Assembly: GCF_900143075.1 (NCBI RefSeq)
Contig: NZ_FRCY01000002.1
Span: 186,001 to 250,000 of the forward strand
Direction of reading: 5' to 3'
From: Cyclobacterium lianum
GTDB lineage: Bacteria > Bacteroidota > Bacteroidia > Cytophagales > Cyclobacteriaceae
Length of the DNA: 64,000 nucleotides
Shown here: positions 18,048 through 27,112 of the stretch, piece after piece
How the letters are laid out: each line of letters starts with the position of its first letter
Position numbering within the stretch: position 1 is the first letter of the stretch
Notes under the pieces: generated by a model
Databases searched by the model: none
The model's input: only the letters and a program-made list of their open reading frames with translations
What the model was told of the DNA's origin: nothing
Position numbers and translations under genes: made by a program

Positions 18048-19332
18048 GGTAAAATTCAGATAAAATTGGGGCTTTCCTCCTGTGAAGGAGCAGGGTAGTG
18101 CTGATCCAGGCTACCAATTCAGTAGAAAGCAAAGCCAGTGCAAGACCGGAACTCCCGAAAGCCCAGGTAAGTAGAAACGCCGATGCCAGCATATACACGC
18201 AAAATAGCCAAGTTGCATGGAAGAGAATTTTCTTCTCGTCTAATACCAGTATTATCAGCATATTTCCAATATTCAGGGCAGCCAGAAAGGGCAAAAAAGC
18301 CAATATCCGCAGAAAATACACAGATTCCTCCAGCGATTCTCCAGCCATCAGCCGGATGATGATCGGGGCGAGTGCAAAAACGGTAAGGCTGATAAGCAGG
18401 GTAAAAAAAAGTGACGCCCATTGCACTTTTCCCAAAAAGGAATAAAATCTTTGACGCTCCTGATAAAAAAGAATGCTTGCCCTCGGATAGGCGGCCTGGG
18501 TAACCAGAGTAGGAACGATTCTGAGAACCATACCGATGCGTTCTGCCATTCCATATAGTCCTAAAATTTGGGCTGATGCAAAAAAGCTGAGGACAATTAC
18601 CCCGCCATTGACAGCAATGTGCGCCGTCAGTCCGGACAGGAAAAGCAACACATTTTTTTTCCAGGAATGCCAGATCTGACCCAGCTTTGGCCAGTAAACC
18701 GGTACTTTCATGCCGAATCTTACATACGCCAGTAGGGCCAGATTGGTCATCAGGGCTGTCAGTCCCAGAAAAAAATTAGCGAGATAGCTGTCTGCGGGGA
18801 CCCGGATAAGGGCTAGCAATAAAAGCAGATAAATCGCTTTGCTGAATACATTTGCCAGAGAGACCCAGTGGAGCTGCTCTTTGCCTTGAAAAAACCAAAC
18901 GATGGCTGTGGCTTCTGCAAATAGCAAAATGGTCGACCAGGCCAGTATCCTGCGGTAGTCGGCGAAGAAGCCGAAAAAAAAGCCCATAGAAAGAATGGAA
19001 ACAACAGCCAGAAACGCGAGCGCAATTTTACTTGATAAAATTTCCGAAAATTGCCGGCCCAGCAAAGTGTTGTTTCCCTCACTCAGAGCTATATCACGCG
19101 GCCCGCTGAGGTTATAGCCGAAGCTGACCAGTACGTTGACAAGCAATACCACAGAGAATGCGAGATTTACCAATCCAAACTCAGCTACACCTATGGCACG
19201 GATCAGAACTGGCATTGCCAAAAGCGATATAAGAATATTGGAAGCTTGTATCAGGAAGAGGAAAAAGAAATTCCTGATGGATTTGTGTCTGATAAAGGAA
19301 AAGAACGATAGCTGTCTGGTTTTTTCAAGCAT
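18016..19332 (-). CDS. Polysaccharide flippase (Wzx, MATE/MOP superfamily)
   Basis: This 438-residue membrane protein has twelve or so predicted helices. The N-terminus is LLAMPVLIRAIGVAEFGLVNLAFSV (shown in part), characteristic of Wzx flippases. The MOP-type pattern continues with GLYGMAERIGMVLRIVP and AYPRASILFYQ. It should move the undecaprenyl-linked repeat unit across the inner membrane. It lies 12 bases after the chain-length gene, and its last 32 bases overlap the GT2 gene in another frame. Confidence 0.93.
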   Translation of the reverse strand: MLEKTRQLSFFSFIRHKSIRNFFFLFLIQASNILISLLAMPVLIRAIGVAEFGLVNLAFSVVLLVNVLVSFGYNLSGPRDIALSEGNNTLLGRQFSEILSSKIALAFLAVVSILSMGFFFGFFADYRRILAWSTILLFAEATAIVWFFQGKEQLHWVSLANVFSKAIYLLLLLALIRVPADSYLANFFLGLTALMTNLALLAYVRFGMKVPVYWPKLGQIWHSWKKNVLLFLSGLTAHIAVNGGVIVLSFFASAQILGLYGMAERIGMVLRIVPTLVTQAAYPRASILFYQERQRFYSFLGKVQWASLFFTLLISLTVFALAPIIIRLMAGESLEESVYFLRILAFLPFLAALNIGNMLIILVLDEKKILFHATWLFCVYMLASAFLLTWAFGSSGLALALLSTELVAWISTTLLLHRRKAPILSEFYHGLFYRYHHS

Positions 19333-19344
19333 GGAAAAAGTACA

Positions 19345-20421
19345 TTAATGCTTCAAATGCCTGAAATACATCGTTTTTAGGTATATCCAAAGTAAGCCTA
19401 ATATAAAAAAGAGCGTTGCGCCGACCAGCATACCCGTCAGCACCTTGATTTCGGATCGTTCGAGGGGATATCGGGGATGGTCGATGATCTGAATCAGCGG
19501 GGCATTGTTGCGGTGATTGATCTTGGCTATTTCCAGATTTTTTACTACCTCTTCGTACACGGCAGCAGCAGCCTGAATATCTATCTGCAACTGTTTGGAA
19601 GCAACCGTTCCTTCCTGTAGCAATGGATTTGGATTGGGTACCCGATCCTGAAATCGGGCCAGTTGCTTCACCTTGTCATCAAGGACGGTCCGGACACTGT
19701 CGGCCTGGTTTTGAAGCACTTGCAGGTTTTCCGCGGTTTTTTTGGTCTTTGTTTTCAGATAAAAGTCATTTACGGTAGACACCAGGTTTTCATTGAAAAT
19801 CTTGGCGAAAGACTGGTCCCTGGAAGATATGGACACTTTGATAATATTCAGCTTGCGGTCAGGCTTGTCTACCAGCAGGTTTTCTTTCCGTATCAATTTC
19901 ACGACTTCCTTCAAAACGCTATCCTGTTGTATGGAAAAATCCCCTCGCGATAGGCTAAAATCAAGGTTTTCAAAATCTACCTCATCTTCCCATTTGTCAT
20001 CCAGCTCATGGAAATGGATGAAACGCTCTACCAGCAACTGTCCGTCTGGAGCGCTATCGAAGGGTGCCAGCAGGGTCTGCGACAACATGGCATCGGAGCG
20101 GTAAAGCTCCATGATGTTGTCTCCCTTGAAAAGGCCACTTTCCGAGCCTATTGAACCCAGGTTAAGCCCCAGCATGGAAGCCAGACCAGAAATATTTCCC
20201 AGACCAGACATGTCTGATTGTTCCAAAACAAATGTGGTGTCTGCATGGTAAACCGGCTTTTTTACCAGAGATACGATCAAACCCAGTACCATACCTATCA
20301 ACACAAAAACAAGGAATGTCCTGACATGGCTGATGAACACCATCAACCACTGTCTCAACCTCCCGACAAGCTCTCTGAAAGTTATCTTATCATTCAATAT
20401 ATGGTGGCTTTCCTGTTTCAT
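19345..20421 (-). CDS. Wzz-type chain-length determinant / polysaccharide co-polymerase
   Basis: This 358-residue inner-membrane protein has one N-terminal membrane helix (about residues 35-54), a long helical periplasmic domain, and a second helix near 325-345 (VLTGMLVGATLFFILGLLWI). The motif VYHADTTFVLE after helix one and the proline-containing PRYPLERS before helix two are Wzz-domain features. There is no cytoplasmic tyrosine-kinase domain, so any length or export control by phosphorylation would need a separate protein. Its ATG overlaps the stop of the export protein (ATGA). Confidence 0.92.
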   Translation of the reverse strand: MKQESHHILNDKITFRELVGRLRQWLMVFISHVRTFLVFVLIGMVLGLIVSLVKKPVYHADTTFVLEQSDMSGLGNISGLASMLGLNLGSIGSESGLFKGDNIMELYRSDAMLSQTLLAPFDSAPDGQLLVERFIHFHELDDKWEDEVDFENLDFSLSRGDFSIQQDSVLKEVVKLIRKENLLVDKPDRKLNIIKVSISSRDQSFAKIFNENLVSTVNDFYLKTKTKKTAENLQVLQNQADSVRTVLDDKVKQLARFQDRVPNPNPLLQEGTVASKQLQIDIQAAAAVYEEVVKNLEIAKINHRNNAPLIQIIDHPRYPLERSEIKVLTGMLVGATLFFILGLLWIYLKTMYFRHLKH

Positions 20422-23036
20422 CTGTTGTTTAGTATCTGGGTGATGACCAAGGCGATGGTGGCCAGTCCGGTGGTTAATCCCACAAGGTCTCCCGGACGGA
20501 TAGGAATCCGCGGACCTTTGGTCGGAACGATGATTTCAGATCCCGGTTCAACATGGGGATAAACATTGAAAAACAAAAAATTCTTTGTTCTGGCGACTTC
20601 TCCGTTGGCATATACCACATAGGTCCGTTTTCTCTTGGCCCTGCTATCAAAACCTCCTGCCCTATTGATATAATAGGGCAAAAGCCGATAGGGTTCGTGC
20701 CGGACTGTGGTGGGATAGATCACATCCCCCCGCAGACGAACAGTTTGCAGTTGTCTGGGCACACTCAGGATGTCCCCTTCTTCCAAAATAAGGTCAAATT
20801 TCGATCCGGGATTCCTGATGATCTCCTCCAGGTTTATCGCTATGGCTTCTGTTTCCTTGATCTTGATGGGAATCACCTCATCCTTTGAGGCCGATATTTC
20901 ATTTAGCAGGGTTCTCCTTGCATTGATGACACTTTCTTCCCGGTCATATTGGCTGGAATCCCTTTCTCCAAACAGGTAAGCATTGATCCGATCGATCATT
21001 TGTTTCTGAGATTCCGTGGGTTCGGCATTCTCTCTGTTCAATCTTTCCAACAGATTCAGCAGGTTTCTTTCTTTCCTGATATTCTCAGATGCGGTCTGGT
21101 AAAATTCGGTCCGCCTGATCAAGGTAGCGCCCTCGGGATAGGCAAACGCGGTAAGCCCCCCTGCCCGTTCAATCAGGTCCGAAATGCGTTCTTCCGCATC
21201 GCGGATGGCAAAAGTACCAGGTGCCTTTACCTGGCCTTCGATACTGGCCATTCTTTCCAAACTAAAATTTGTTTTCCGCCGTACGGTAAGGTGATCAAAA
21301 GGCACTAAGCTGACAGGATTTTCTGACAGCCCCAGATCCTGGCCTATTGGCACGGGAATGATGCTGGAATATTCCTTTCCATCCGGATCGGTGCTTCTTC
21401 TTGCAATTTCCACATCGTCTACCGAGGCAGCTTCCTTCAATCCTCCCGCCATCAAGATGAGGTCTTCTGCCGTCATTTCCCGGGAAAATGGGTAAGTTCC
21501 GGGAAACAGGACCTCTCCGGATACCTTTACATAATATTCCTCACTCAACTGATAGACGGAGGGGACCTGTACCACATCTTCCTTTTGAAGCAGTACATCC
21601 GGAGAACGCCCATCTTCTATGGCTTCAAGGTCAATCTGCAGCATTTTCGTGCTCAGGTCTTCGTTGGTTCGAAGAATATTGATCCGTTTTTTGTAGGCTT
21701 CGCCACTCACTCCATCAGCTTTCCTTATCAGTCCCAGCAGGGTCAGGCCCTCCTGAAATGCGTAGTTGCCCGGTCGGTATACCGAACCTTTTATCTGTAT
21801 CCGATTGGTATATCTGTCCAGCACCTCTCCCACCTGATACCTGTCCCCACCTTTGGCCAGAAAAATAGAGAATTGTTCATCGTAGATATCAGAAACAGCC
21901 TTTTCCGTATCTGTCATCCTCGTCACACCTACCCGTTCCCGGTAGGCATTGTCGGTAAACCCGCCGGCATAAGTCAAAATATCGGCAAAGGACTCCCCAG
22001 GCATGATTTCAAAAATCCTGGGCCGTTTCACTGCACCTGATACAGTCACCCGTTCCAGGTATGGCTGAACCATGATTACGTCCTGATCCTGCAAGGTTAC
22101 ATTTAAGCTGGGGTTACCATTGATGAGAAAGTCATAAATATCAATTTCGGCTATTTCCTTATTCCGGCGGATCAATTTAATTTTCCGCAGCGTACCATTC
22201 CGGTTTGGTCCCCCCGCGGCATACAGGGCATTGAAGACCGTACTGAAAGCACTCAGCGTGAAAGTACCAGGCAAGCGAACTTCACCTATCAAATTCACCT
22301 TGATGGTGCGGACATTGCCCAGGTTTACCTGAAGAAATGTATTGGGCTGACTCCCTCGCATACCGGTATAGAATGCCGAAAGACGGTTTTTGATGACCGC
22401 TGTTGCTTCATCTAGTGAGAGACCTGAGACATTGATGGGACCGATATTGTCTAAAATCACCTGTCCTTCCGGTGTCACAGATGCTTCATAGAACTGCTCT
22501 GACTGCCCGTACACATCTATATACAACTCATCGCCAGGACCCAGAATATAGTTACGGGGAGTTGCCATATTTAAATTTGGTTCGAAAGTGAGCCTTCTAT
22601 CTTTATTGTAAAAAAGATCTAAACCAAAAATGGGTTCTTCCCCGGAGACGGCAGTAGCCGTCTCGGCTTCTTCAGGGATGATCCCCCGTGCTATTTCATT
22701 GAAACCAATTTGCCTCCTCGGACTTCGTTTGCTGGAGGCAGAGGAGGACTTTTGGCCTCCGTCTAACCCAATTACCATCCCTGCAAGGCGGTCCTTCAAC
22801 TTATCTATTTCAGAATCAGGAACACCACGGAGTTGAGCCATTTGCAGCAGCTCTTCTTCTGAGAGCCCTGCCTCGGCTGCCCTGTTCATCAAAACCTGAA
22901 TCTGCTGGTCTGATAAATCATCCACCTTTATTGCAGAAATATCGCCTAGTGACTGCGCTGACAGCCCTAGTGGCAGGATCGCTAACACGCCGATGATGAA
23001 CAACCGATTCAGGATCAAAAATTTACTTAAAATCAT
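20418..23036 (-). CDS. Polysaccharide export protein with multiple SLBB domains (Wza-like)
   Basis: This 872-residue protein starts at the ATG at 23036 (MILSKFLILNRLF), whose signal peptide ends near LSAQ. A longer in-frame reading to 23126 would put 30 residues before the signal peptide. The polysaccharide-export domain is seen at YILGPGDELYIDVYGQ (about residue 160). It is followed by a ladder of about six SLBB units (for example VSGAVKRPRIFEIMPG, IKGSVYRPGNYAF and VSGEVLFPGTYPF). A C-terminal helix is present near 850-868. Such large forms make a periplasm-spanning channel for polymer export. It is the first gene of the ten-gene operon. Confidence 0.93.
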   Translation of the reverse strand: MILSKFLILNRLFIIGVLAILPLGLSAQSLGDISAIKVDDLSDQQIQVLMNRAAEAGLSEEELLQMAQLRGVPDSEIDKLKDRLAGMVIGLDGGQKSSSASSKRSPRRQIGFNEIARGIIPEEAETATAVSGEEPIFGLDLFYNKDRRLTFEPNLNMATPRNYILGPGDELYIDVYGQSEQFYEASVTPEGQVILDNIGPINVSGLSLDEATAVIKNRLSAFYTGMRGSQPNTFLQVNLGNVRTIKVNLIGEVRLPGTFTLSAFSTVFNALYAAGGPNRNGTLRKIKLIRRNKEIAEIDIYDFLINGNPSLNVTLQDQDVIMVQPYLERVTVSGAVKRPRIFEIMPGESFADILTYAGGFTDNAYRERVGVTRMTDTEKAVSDIYDEQFSIFLAKGGDRYQVGEVLDRYTNRIQIKGSVYRPGNYAFQEGLTLLGLIRKADGVSGEAYKKRINILRTNEDLSTKMLQIDLEAIEDGRSPDVLLQKEDVVQVPSVYQLSEEYYVKVSGEVLFPGTYPFSREMTAEDLILMAGGLKEAASVDDVEIARRSTDPDGKEYSSIIPVPIGQDLGLSENPVSLVPFDHLTVRRKTNFSLERMASIEGQVKAPGTFAIRDAEERISDLIERAGGLTAFAYPEGATLIRRTEFYQTASENIRKERNLLNLLERLNRENAEPTESQKQMIDRINAYLFGERDSSQYDREESVINARRTLLNEISASKDEVIPIKIKETEAIAINLEEIIRNPGSKFDLILEEGDILSVPRQLQTVRLRGDVIYPTTVRHEPYRLLPYYINRAGGFDSRAKRKRTYVVYANGEVARTKNFLFFNVYPHVEPGSEIIVPTKGPRIPIRPGDLVGLTTGLATIALVITQILNNR

Positions 23037-23265
23037 ACTGGTAATATTATCGATTTTACACAGCTTCGCCCCCTCACCCACAAGTGAAACCCTGTAAGGC
23101 CAGTTGGATAGATATAAAAACCCCAAAGCGACCGTAAAGATAATTATTCCTTTCTTTTTGAAACCGCGTTTCGGGGATTAAAGACAATTAATAAAAAAAC
23201 TATGGTGACTGCCTGTAGGCCATCTATGGAAAACTTCTATGAAGAACCTGAAAAAAATCTAGACA

Positions 23266-23300
23266 TAAAAAAAGCAGGCACCTAACCGGCACCTGCTTTT
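23266..23300 (-). terminator. Intrinsic terminator after the fasciclin gene
   Basis: AAAAGCAGG (23270-23278) pairs with CCTGCTTTT (23292-23300). On the minus strand the stem is followed by a run of T. It lies just past the stop at 23326 and separates that gene from the polysaccharide operon. Confidence 0.85.
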
Positions 23301-23325
23301 CTCTTAAAAAAACCCAATATAAAAT

Positions 23326-24672
23326 TTATGGTACTAAAACCTGATCAATCACGTGGATAACTCCATTCGTCGCGTGCACATTCAAGAGAGCGGGTACAAG
23401 CCCGGACTCATTGATCTCAAGATCCGCAAGATTAACTGTCAGCTCTTCTCCCTCTAGTAGGGTGGGAAGGTTAGCTCCTTCTCTAAGATCCTGGGAAAAA
23501 GCCCTTGCGGGTACAACATGGTAGGTCAGGACATCAACTAAAGTTTCCAAAGGAATGTCCTCATATCCATCTACTTCAAGCGCCTCATACAGTGCTTCAA
23601 AAGCAGCATCAGTAGGAGCAAACACAGTGAGGTTGTCGTCAACTCCGCCACTCACGGCATCTACCAGATCAGCTCGGGTGAGGGCTCCGACCAATTGAGT
23701 AAATTCAGGCGTTTCGGCATTGGTATATCCTACCGCGATTTCAGCTATGGACTGTGTCGGAGGTGTAATCACATAATCAATGACGTGAATGATCCCGTTA
23801 TCCGCTTCAATATCTGTAGTGACTACCTGTGCGTTTCCATTGATCCAAACGTTATCATCGGGATCAATACTTACGTAGAAAGGTGCTTCGCTCAAACTGG
23901 TAACACTTCCGGCTTCCACAGCCGAGGCAGGAACTTCACCTTCTACCACGTGGTAGCTCAGGATAGACGCGAGGTCGGGCGAAGCAAGCAATTCTTCGGC
24001 TGTCATGCCGGTGTCGGCAAGAAAGGCTTCAAAAGCTGCATTTGTCGGTGCGAAAACGGTAAACGGACCTTGCTCCAACAGCGCCGCATCCAGATCGGCC
24101 TCTAACACTGCAGCCAGCAAAGTTGAGAAATCTTCGTCACCCATTACAATATCAGCAATAGTGTTGCTCTCCTCTTCTGGCATCAACACCCCATCAATAA
24201 CATGAATCACTCCGTTTGAAGCATTCAGATCGGCGGTTGCTACGCCTACCCCATCATTAATAGTAATCGTTCCATCCGCTACCGTAAAGTTTAAATTTTC
24301 TCCCTCCAGTAAGGTCGGAACTTCGCCAGTACTTACCTGGGAAGACAGAACTCTCCCGCTTACGACATGATACAGTAGGATATCCCTCAGATCTTCTACG
24401 GGCACTGCATTCACATCGGTGATACCCGCGTTTGTAAAGGCCTGATTGGTCGGAGCAAATACAGTAAAAGGGCCTGCGGCTCTCAAATCATCTACCAGGT
24501 CTGCTCTTTGAATGGCAGCGACCAAAGTGGAAAACTGGTCGTTGCCGGAGGCGACATCAATAATATCTTCTTCTTCAGGTGGTTCCGGTGTAGGATCATC
24601 ATCAGAACAGCTTGCTGCGAACAAGAGACCCGCCACGAGCATCAGTGGCATCATCAAATTCCTTTTTAGCAT
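23326..24672 (-). CDS. Lipoprotein with three fasciclin (FAS1) domains
   Basis: This 448-residue exported lipoprotein starts MLKRNLMMPLM; another ATG four codons upstream (24684) is also possible. The lipobox is FAASC, followed by an acidic-proline linker (DDDPTPEPPEEEE-like). Three tandem FAS1 domains follow at about residues 38-165, 168-305 and 310-448. Each has an FTVFAPTN or LTVFAPTD motif, a YHVV motif, and an end such as IDGVLMP, IDYVITP or IDQVLVP. FAS1 domains mediate adhesion to surfaces, matrix or polysaccharide. Placement beside a polysaccharide locus suggests a matrix-binding role, but the gene has its own terminator and no coupling. Confidence 0.93.
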   Translation of the reverse strand: MLKRNLMMPLMLVAGLLFAASCSDDDPTPEPPEEEDIIDVASGNDQFSTLVAAIQRADLVDDLRAAGPFTVFAPTNQAFTNAGITDVNAVPVEDLRDILLYHVVSGRVLSSQVSTGEVPTLLEGENLNFTVADGTITINDGVGVATADLNASNGVIHVIDGVLMPEEESNTIADIVMGDEDFSTLLAAVLEADLDAALLEQGPFTVFAPTNAAFEAFLADTGMTAEELLASPDLASILSYHVVEGEVPASAVEAGSVTSLSEAPFYVSIDPDDNVWINGNAQVVTTDIEADNGIIHVIDYVITPPTQSIAEIAVGYTNAETPEFTQLVGALTRADLVDAVSGGVDDNLTVFAPTDAAFEALYEALEVDGYEDIPLETLVDVLTYHVVPARAFSQDLREGANLPTLLEGEELTVNLADLEINESGLVPALLNVHATNGVIHVIDQVLVP

Positions 24673-24906
24673 TGTAAATTCCATAATAAATATTGGTTTA
24701 GTTATTTAATAAAAACACCAACACAACAAGGGCGGGGCAGGATGGTTATCGATTTTGGTATCAACTGCTTTTTTTAATAAATGAACAGTACAAATTTTTA
24801 GCTTTTTTAGATGTATATACATTTAACGAGATCTTGGGTGCACTTATACTTGTCGTTTAAATTTTCGTTAAGAATGATAAGCGCTAACATTTCGAATTCT
24901 AAAACT

Positions 24907-24914
24907 TACCTTTG
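24907..24914 (+). promoter_or_regulatory. -7 box of the gldB promoter
   Basis: TACCTTTG is an exact TAnnTTTG match that ends five bases before the gldB ATG. The expected transcription start falls on or next to the ATG, which would make the mRNA leaderless or nearly so. The -33 element is not clear (TTTC at 24890 is too close). Confidence 0.45.
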
Positions 24915-24919
24915 TTTGC

Positions 24920-25921
24920 ATGAATGATATCAAAACAGTCGTAATCGTCCTATTTATCACACTGATCATCGCCGGTTGCGGCCGATCAGGGGAGGAATGC
25001 AATCTTCCGGAGGAATACCTGGATATACCTGTCGATCTGGAAATAGTCAGAATGGAGGAGCTGTACTTTGAAGGGCTTACCCGGGAGAAACTACTAGAAT
25101 ATCAGGATCAATACCCGGAATTTTCTGCAGCAATGTTTGATAACATGGGGTTTGCCGATCAGGATCAAATGGCTGAAGAGTTGATCAAAATACATCAGGA
25201 CAGTGGCATGCAGGAACTGTATCGCGAGGTGAAGGTTCATTTTGATGATTTGCGAAGTATTGAGTCCTCATTGGAAGATGCGTTCAGAGGGGTTAAATAC
25301 CATTATCCGGAATTTACCATCCCCAAAGTATATACCTTTGTAAGCGGTTTCGGCAGCGATTTGATTGTCAATGAAGATATCATCGTGATAGGTTTGGATT
25401 ATTTTCTACCGGAAGACCATCCCTTCCAACCGGTAGATCTTCCCTATTATATATTAAAACGCTACAATGAAGCCCATTTGGTCCCGACGATTATCACGGC
25501 ACTGTCTTCCCGGTTTAATCATACAGATGTGCAAGACCGTACTCTTTTGGCCGAGATGATATTTTACGGCAAAGCCTACCATTTCACCAAAACCATCCTT
25601 CCCTGTACTCCAGATGAATACATTATCGGATATGAAACCGAAGAAATTACGGGTAGCTATGCCAATGAAGAACTGATCTGGGCGCATTTTATCGAAAATG
25701 AATTGTTGTATGAAACCAACCCTTTCGAAATCAGGCGATACACAGGAGAGGCTCCGTTTACAGATGTTATCAGTCCGGATGCTCCAGGCAGAATCGGCAG
25801 GTGGATGGGCTGGAATATCGTGGACGACTACCGGATCAACAATGATCTGAACCTTCAGGAATTGATGCAACAGAGCGATGCCCGCGAGATATTCAGAAAA
25901 TCAGGATACAAACCCAGGTGA
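24920..25921 (+). CDS. gldB: Gliding motility lipoprotein GldB
   Basis: This 333-residue lipoprotein has a signal peptide ending in the lipobox LIIAGC (C20). The conserved GldB blocks are visible: LYFEGLTREKL-like N-terminal region, IVIGLDYFLPEDHP in the middle, and PGRIGRWMGWNIVDDY near the end. GldB is required for gliding in Flavobacterium johnsoniae, where it is linked to the Gld/type IX secretion machinery. It is also kept by many non-gliding Bacteroidota, so gliding itself cannot be claimed. It stands alone on the plus strand, and its 3' end overlaps the converging GT4 gene by 21 bases. Confidence 0.9.
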   Translation: MNDIKTVVIVLFITLIIAGCGRSGEECNLPEEYLDIPVDLEIVRMEELYFEGLTREKLLEYQDQYPEFSAAMFDNMGFADQDQMAEELIKIHQDSGMQELYREVKVHFDDLRSIESSLEDAFRGVKYHYPEFTIPKVYTFVSGFGSDLIVNEDIIVIGLDYFLPEDHPFQPVDLPYYILKRYNEAHLVPTIITALSSRFNHTDVQDRTLLAEMIFYGKAYHFTKTILPCTPDEYIIGYETEEITGSYANEELIWAHFIENELLYETNPFEIRRYTGEAPFTDVISPDAPGRIGRWMGWNIVDDYRINNDLNLQELMQQSDAREIFRKSGYKPR

Positions 25922-27112
25922 TTCCACACTCTCAGTAAGCCGGTAGGCGGCCAGGATTTTCCAGATCCGGCGGATCATGAGCTGTTTGTCAAACTCATTT
26001 TCCGCCAATTCCCTGGCGCGGCCAGCCATAGTTAACAACGTCTTTTCGGAGGCTTCCAGTTTTGCAAGTGCTGCTATCAGCGATTCGTGGTCGGCACAAT
26101 CATGGTAAAATCCAATGCTATTGGTCTGTACCAGGTCCCAAATCCAGCCCCCGAAATTTACGATTACAGGTAATCCTGCGGCAAGTGCATCGAAAAATTT
26201 GTTGGGACTACTTAGTTGAAGGACCTGAAGCGGCAGAAATGAAACATACGCCAGATCTGCCTGATTCATTCGCTTCCGGACTTCAAACTTATCCCCAAAA
26301 GGAAGAAACTTAACCTTATCCAGTTTTCTCGCTTTGGCTTCCCGCTTGAGCCTGCTCAGTTGATTTCCCTTACCCATCAATAAAAAATGCCAATTTTTAC
26401 CCCGTTTCTCTGCGGCGGCAGCCAGGTCCAAAAACTGATAGAGTCCATTTACCTGTCCGATCGCACCTGCATACAGTATTGTCAGCGGCCGAAAGCCAAA
26501 GTCCCTTTTTGGTGAAACGGTCTTTGCACTTCGAAAAAACGTCGTATCCGAAAAATTCGGTACCATTTCAATGGGCTTGTTCGGCAGCATCCGTCGGATA
26601 TGGGCTTGTATACCGGGAGAAAGAGAAACCAGGCTATCGGCTTCGCTGTAAATATCGTATTCCCGGCGGTAAAGCCATTTTTTCAGTAATTTATTCCTGA
26701 TCTGCCTGACCTGAATCGGCGCCTCGGGCCACAGGTCCCGAATTTCAAACACAAATGGAATTCCCCATTTCTTTTTGGCCCAGCGGCCGATTTCTCCGGT
26801 GGAAAGTGGCGTGGAAGAAATGTAAAACAAATCAGGCAGTTTATTTTTGCCGATTAACCGCTTCGCACCTTTCACAAAAGAATAAAACGACCAGAGTCTT
26901 CGAATCGTGGAATATTCGTTGTCATAGGGTACCGGCAGCAGATGAACCTTGACCTTCCCATCCCATCGGACGGCATACTGCGCTTCCTGGTGGCTGGTGA
27001 TGACTTCCACTTCTATACCCCGAGAAGTGATACCCTGCGCAATATGAAAGGATCTGATGGCACCCCCCTGATCTGGCCTCAGGTAATATTGATGAATGTA
27101 GGTGATTCTCAT
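25901..27112 (-). CDS. GT4 family glycosyltransferase (WbuB-like)
   Basis: This 403-residue GT-B transferase starts at the ATG at 27112 (MRITYIHQYYLRPDQGG), which overlaps the asnB stop (ATGA). A longer in-frame reading to 27214 lies within asnB and is rejected. Features include FEIRDLWPEAPIQ, typical of WbuB/WcaI-type transferases, LLYAGAIGQVNGLYQFLD in the donor domain, and SSPNKFFDALAAGLPVIV for the donor-binding loop. These resemble N-acetylfucosaminyl or similar amino-sugar transferases. Coupling to asnB suggests the two act on the same glycan. Confidence 0.92.
   Translation of the reverse strand: MRITYIHQYYLRPDQGGAIRSFHIAQGITSRGIEVEVITSHQEAQYAVRWDGKVKVHLLPVPYDNEYSTIRRLWSFYSFVKGAKRLIGKNKLPDLFYISSTPLSTGEIGRWAKKKWGIPFVFEIRDLWPEAPIQVRQIRNKLLKKWLYRREYDIYSEADSLVSLSPGIQAHIRRMLPNKPIEMVPNFSDTTFFRSAKTVSPKRDFGFRPLTILYAGAIGQVNGLYQFLDLAAAAEKRGKNWHFLLMGKGNQLSRLKREAKARKLDKVKFLPFGDKFEVRKRMNQADLAYVSFLPLQVLQLSSPNKFFDALAAGLPVIVNFGGWIWDLVQTNSIGFYHDCADHESLIAALAKLEASEKTLLTMAGRARELAENEFDKQLMIRRIWKILAAYRLTESVESPGFVS

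Noticed and set aside
23160-23172. GAAAC-CGC-GTTTC hairpin upstream of the SLBB exporter
   Set aside because: It is a five-base stem without a T-run. It is too small to call a terminator or regulatory RNA.
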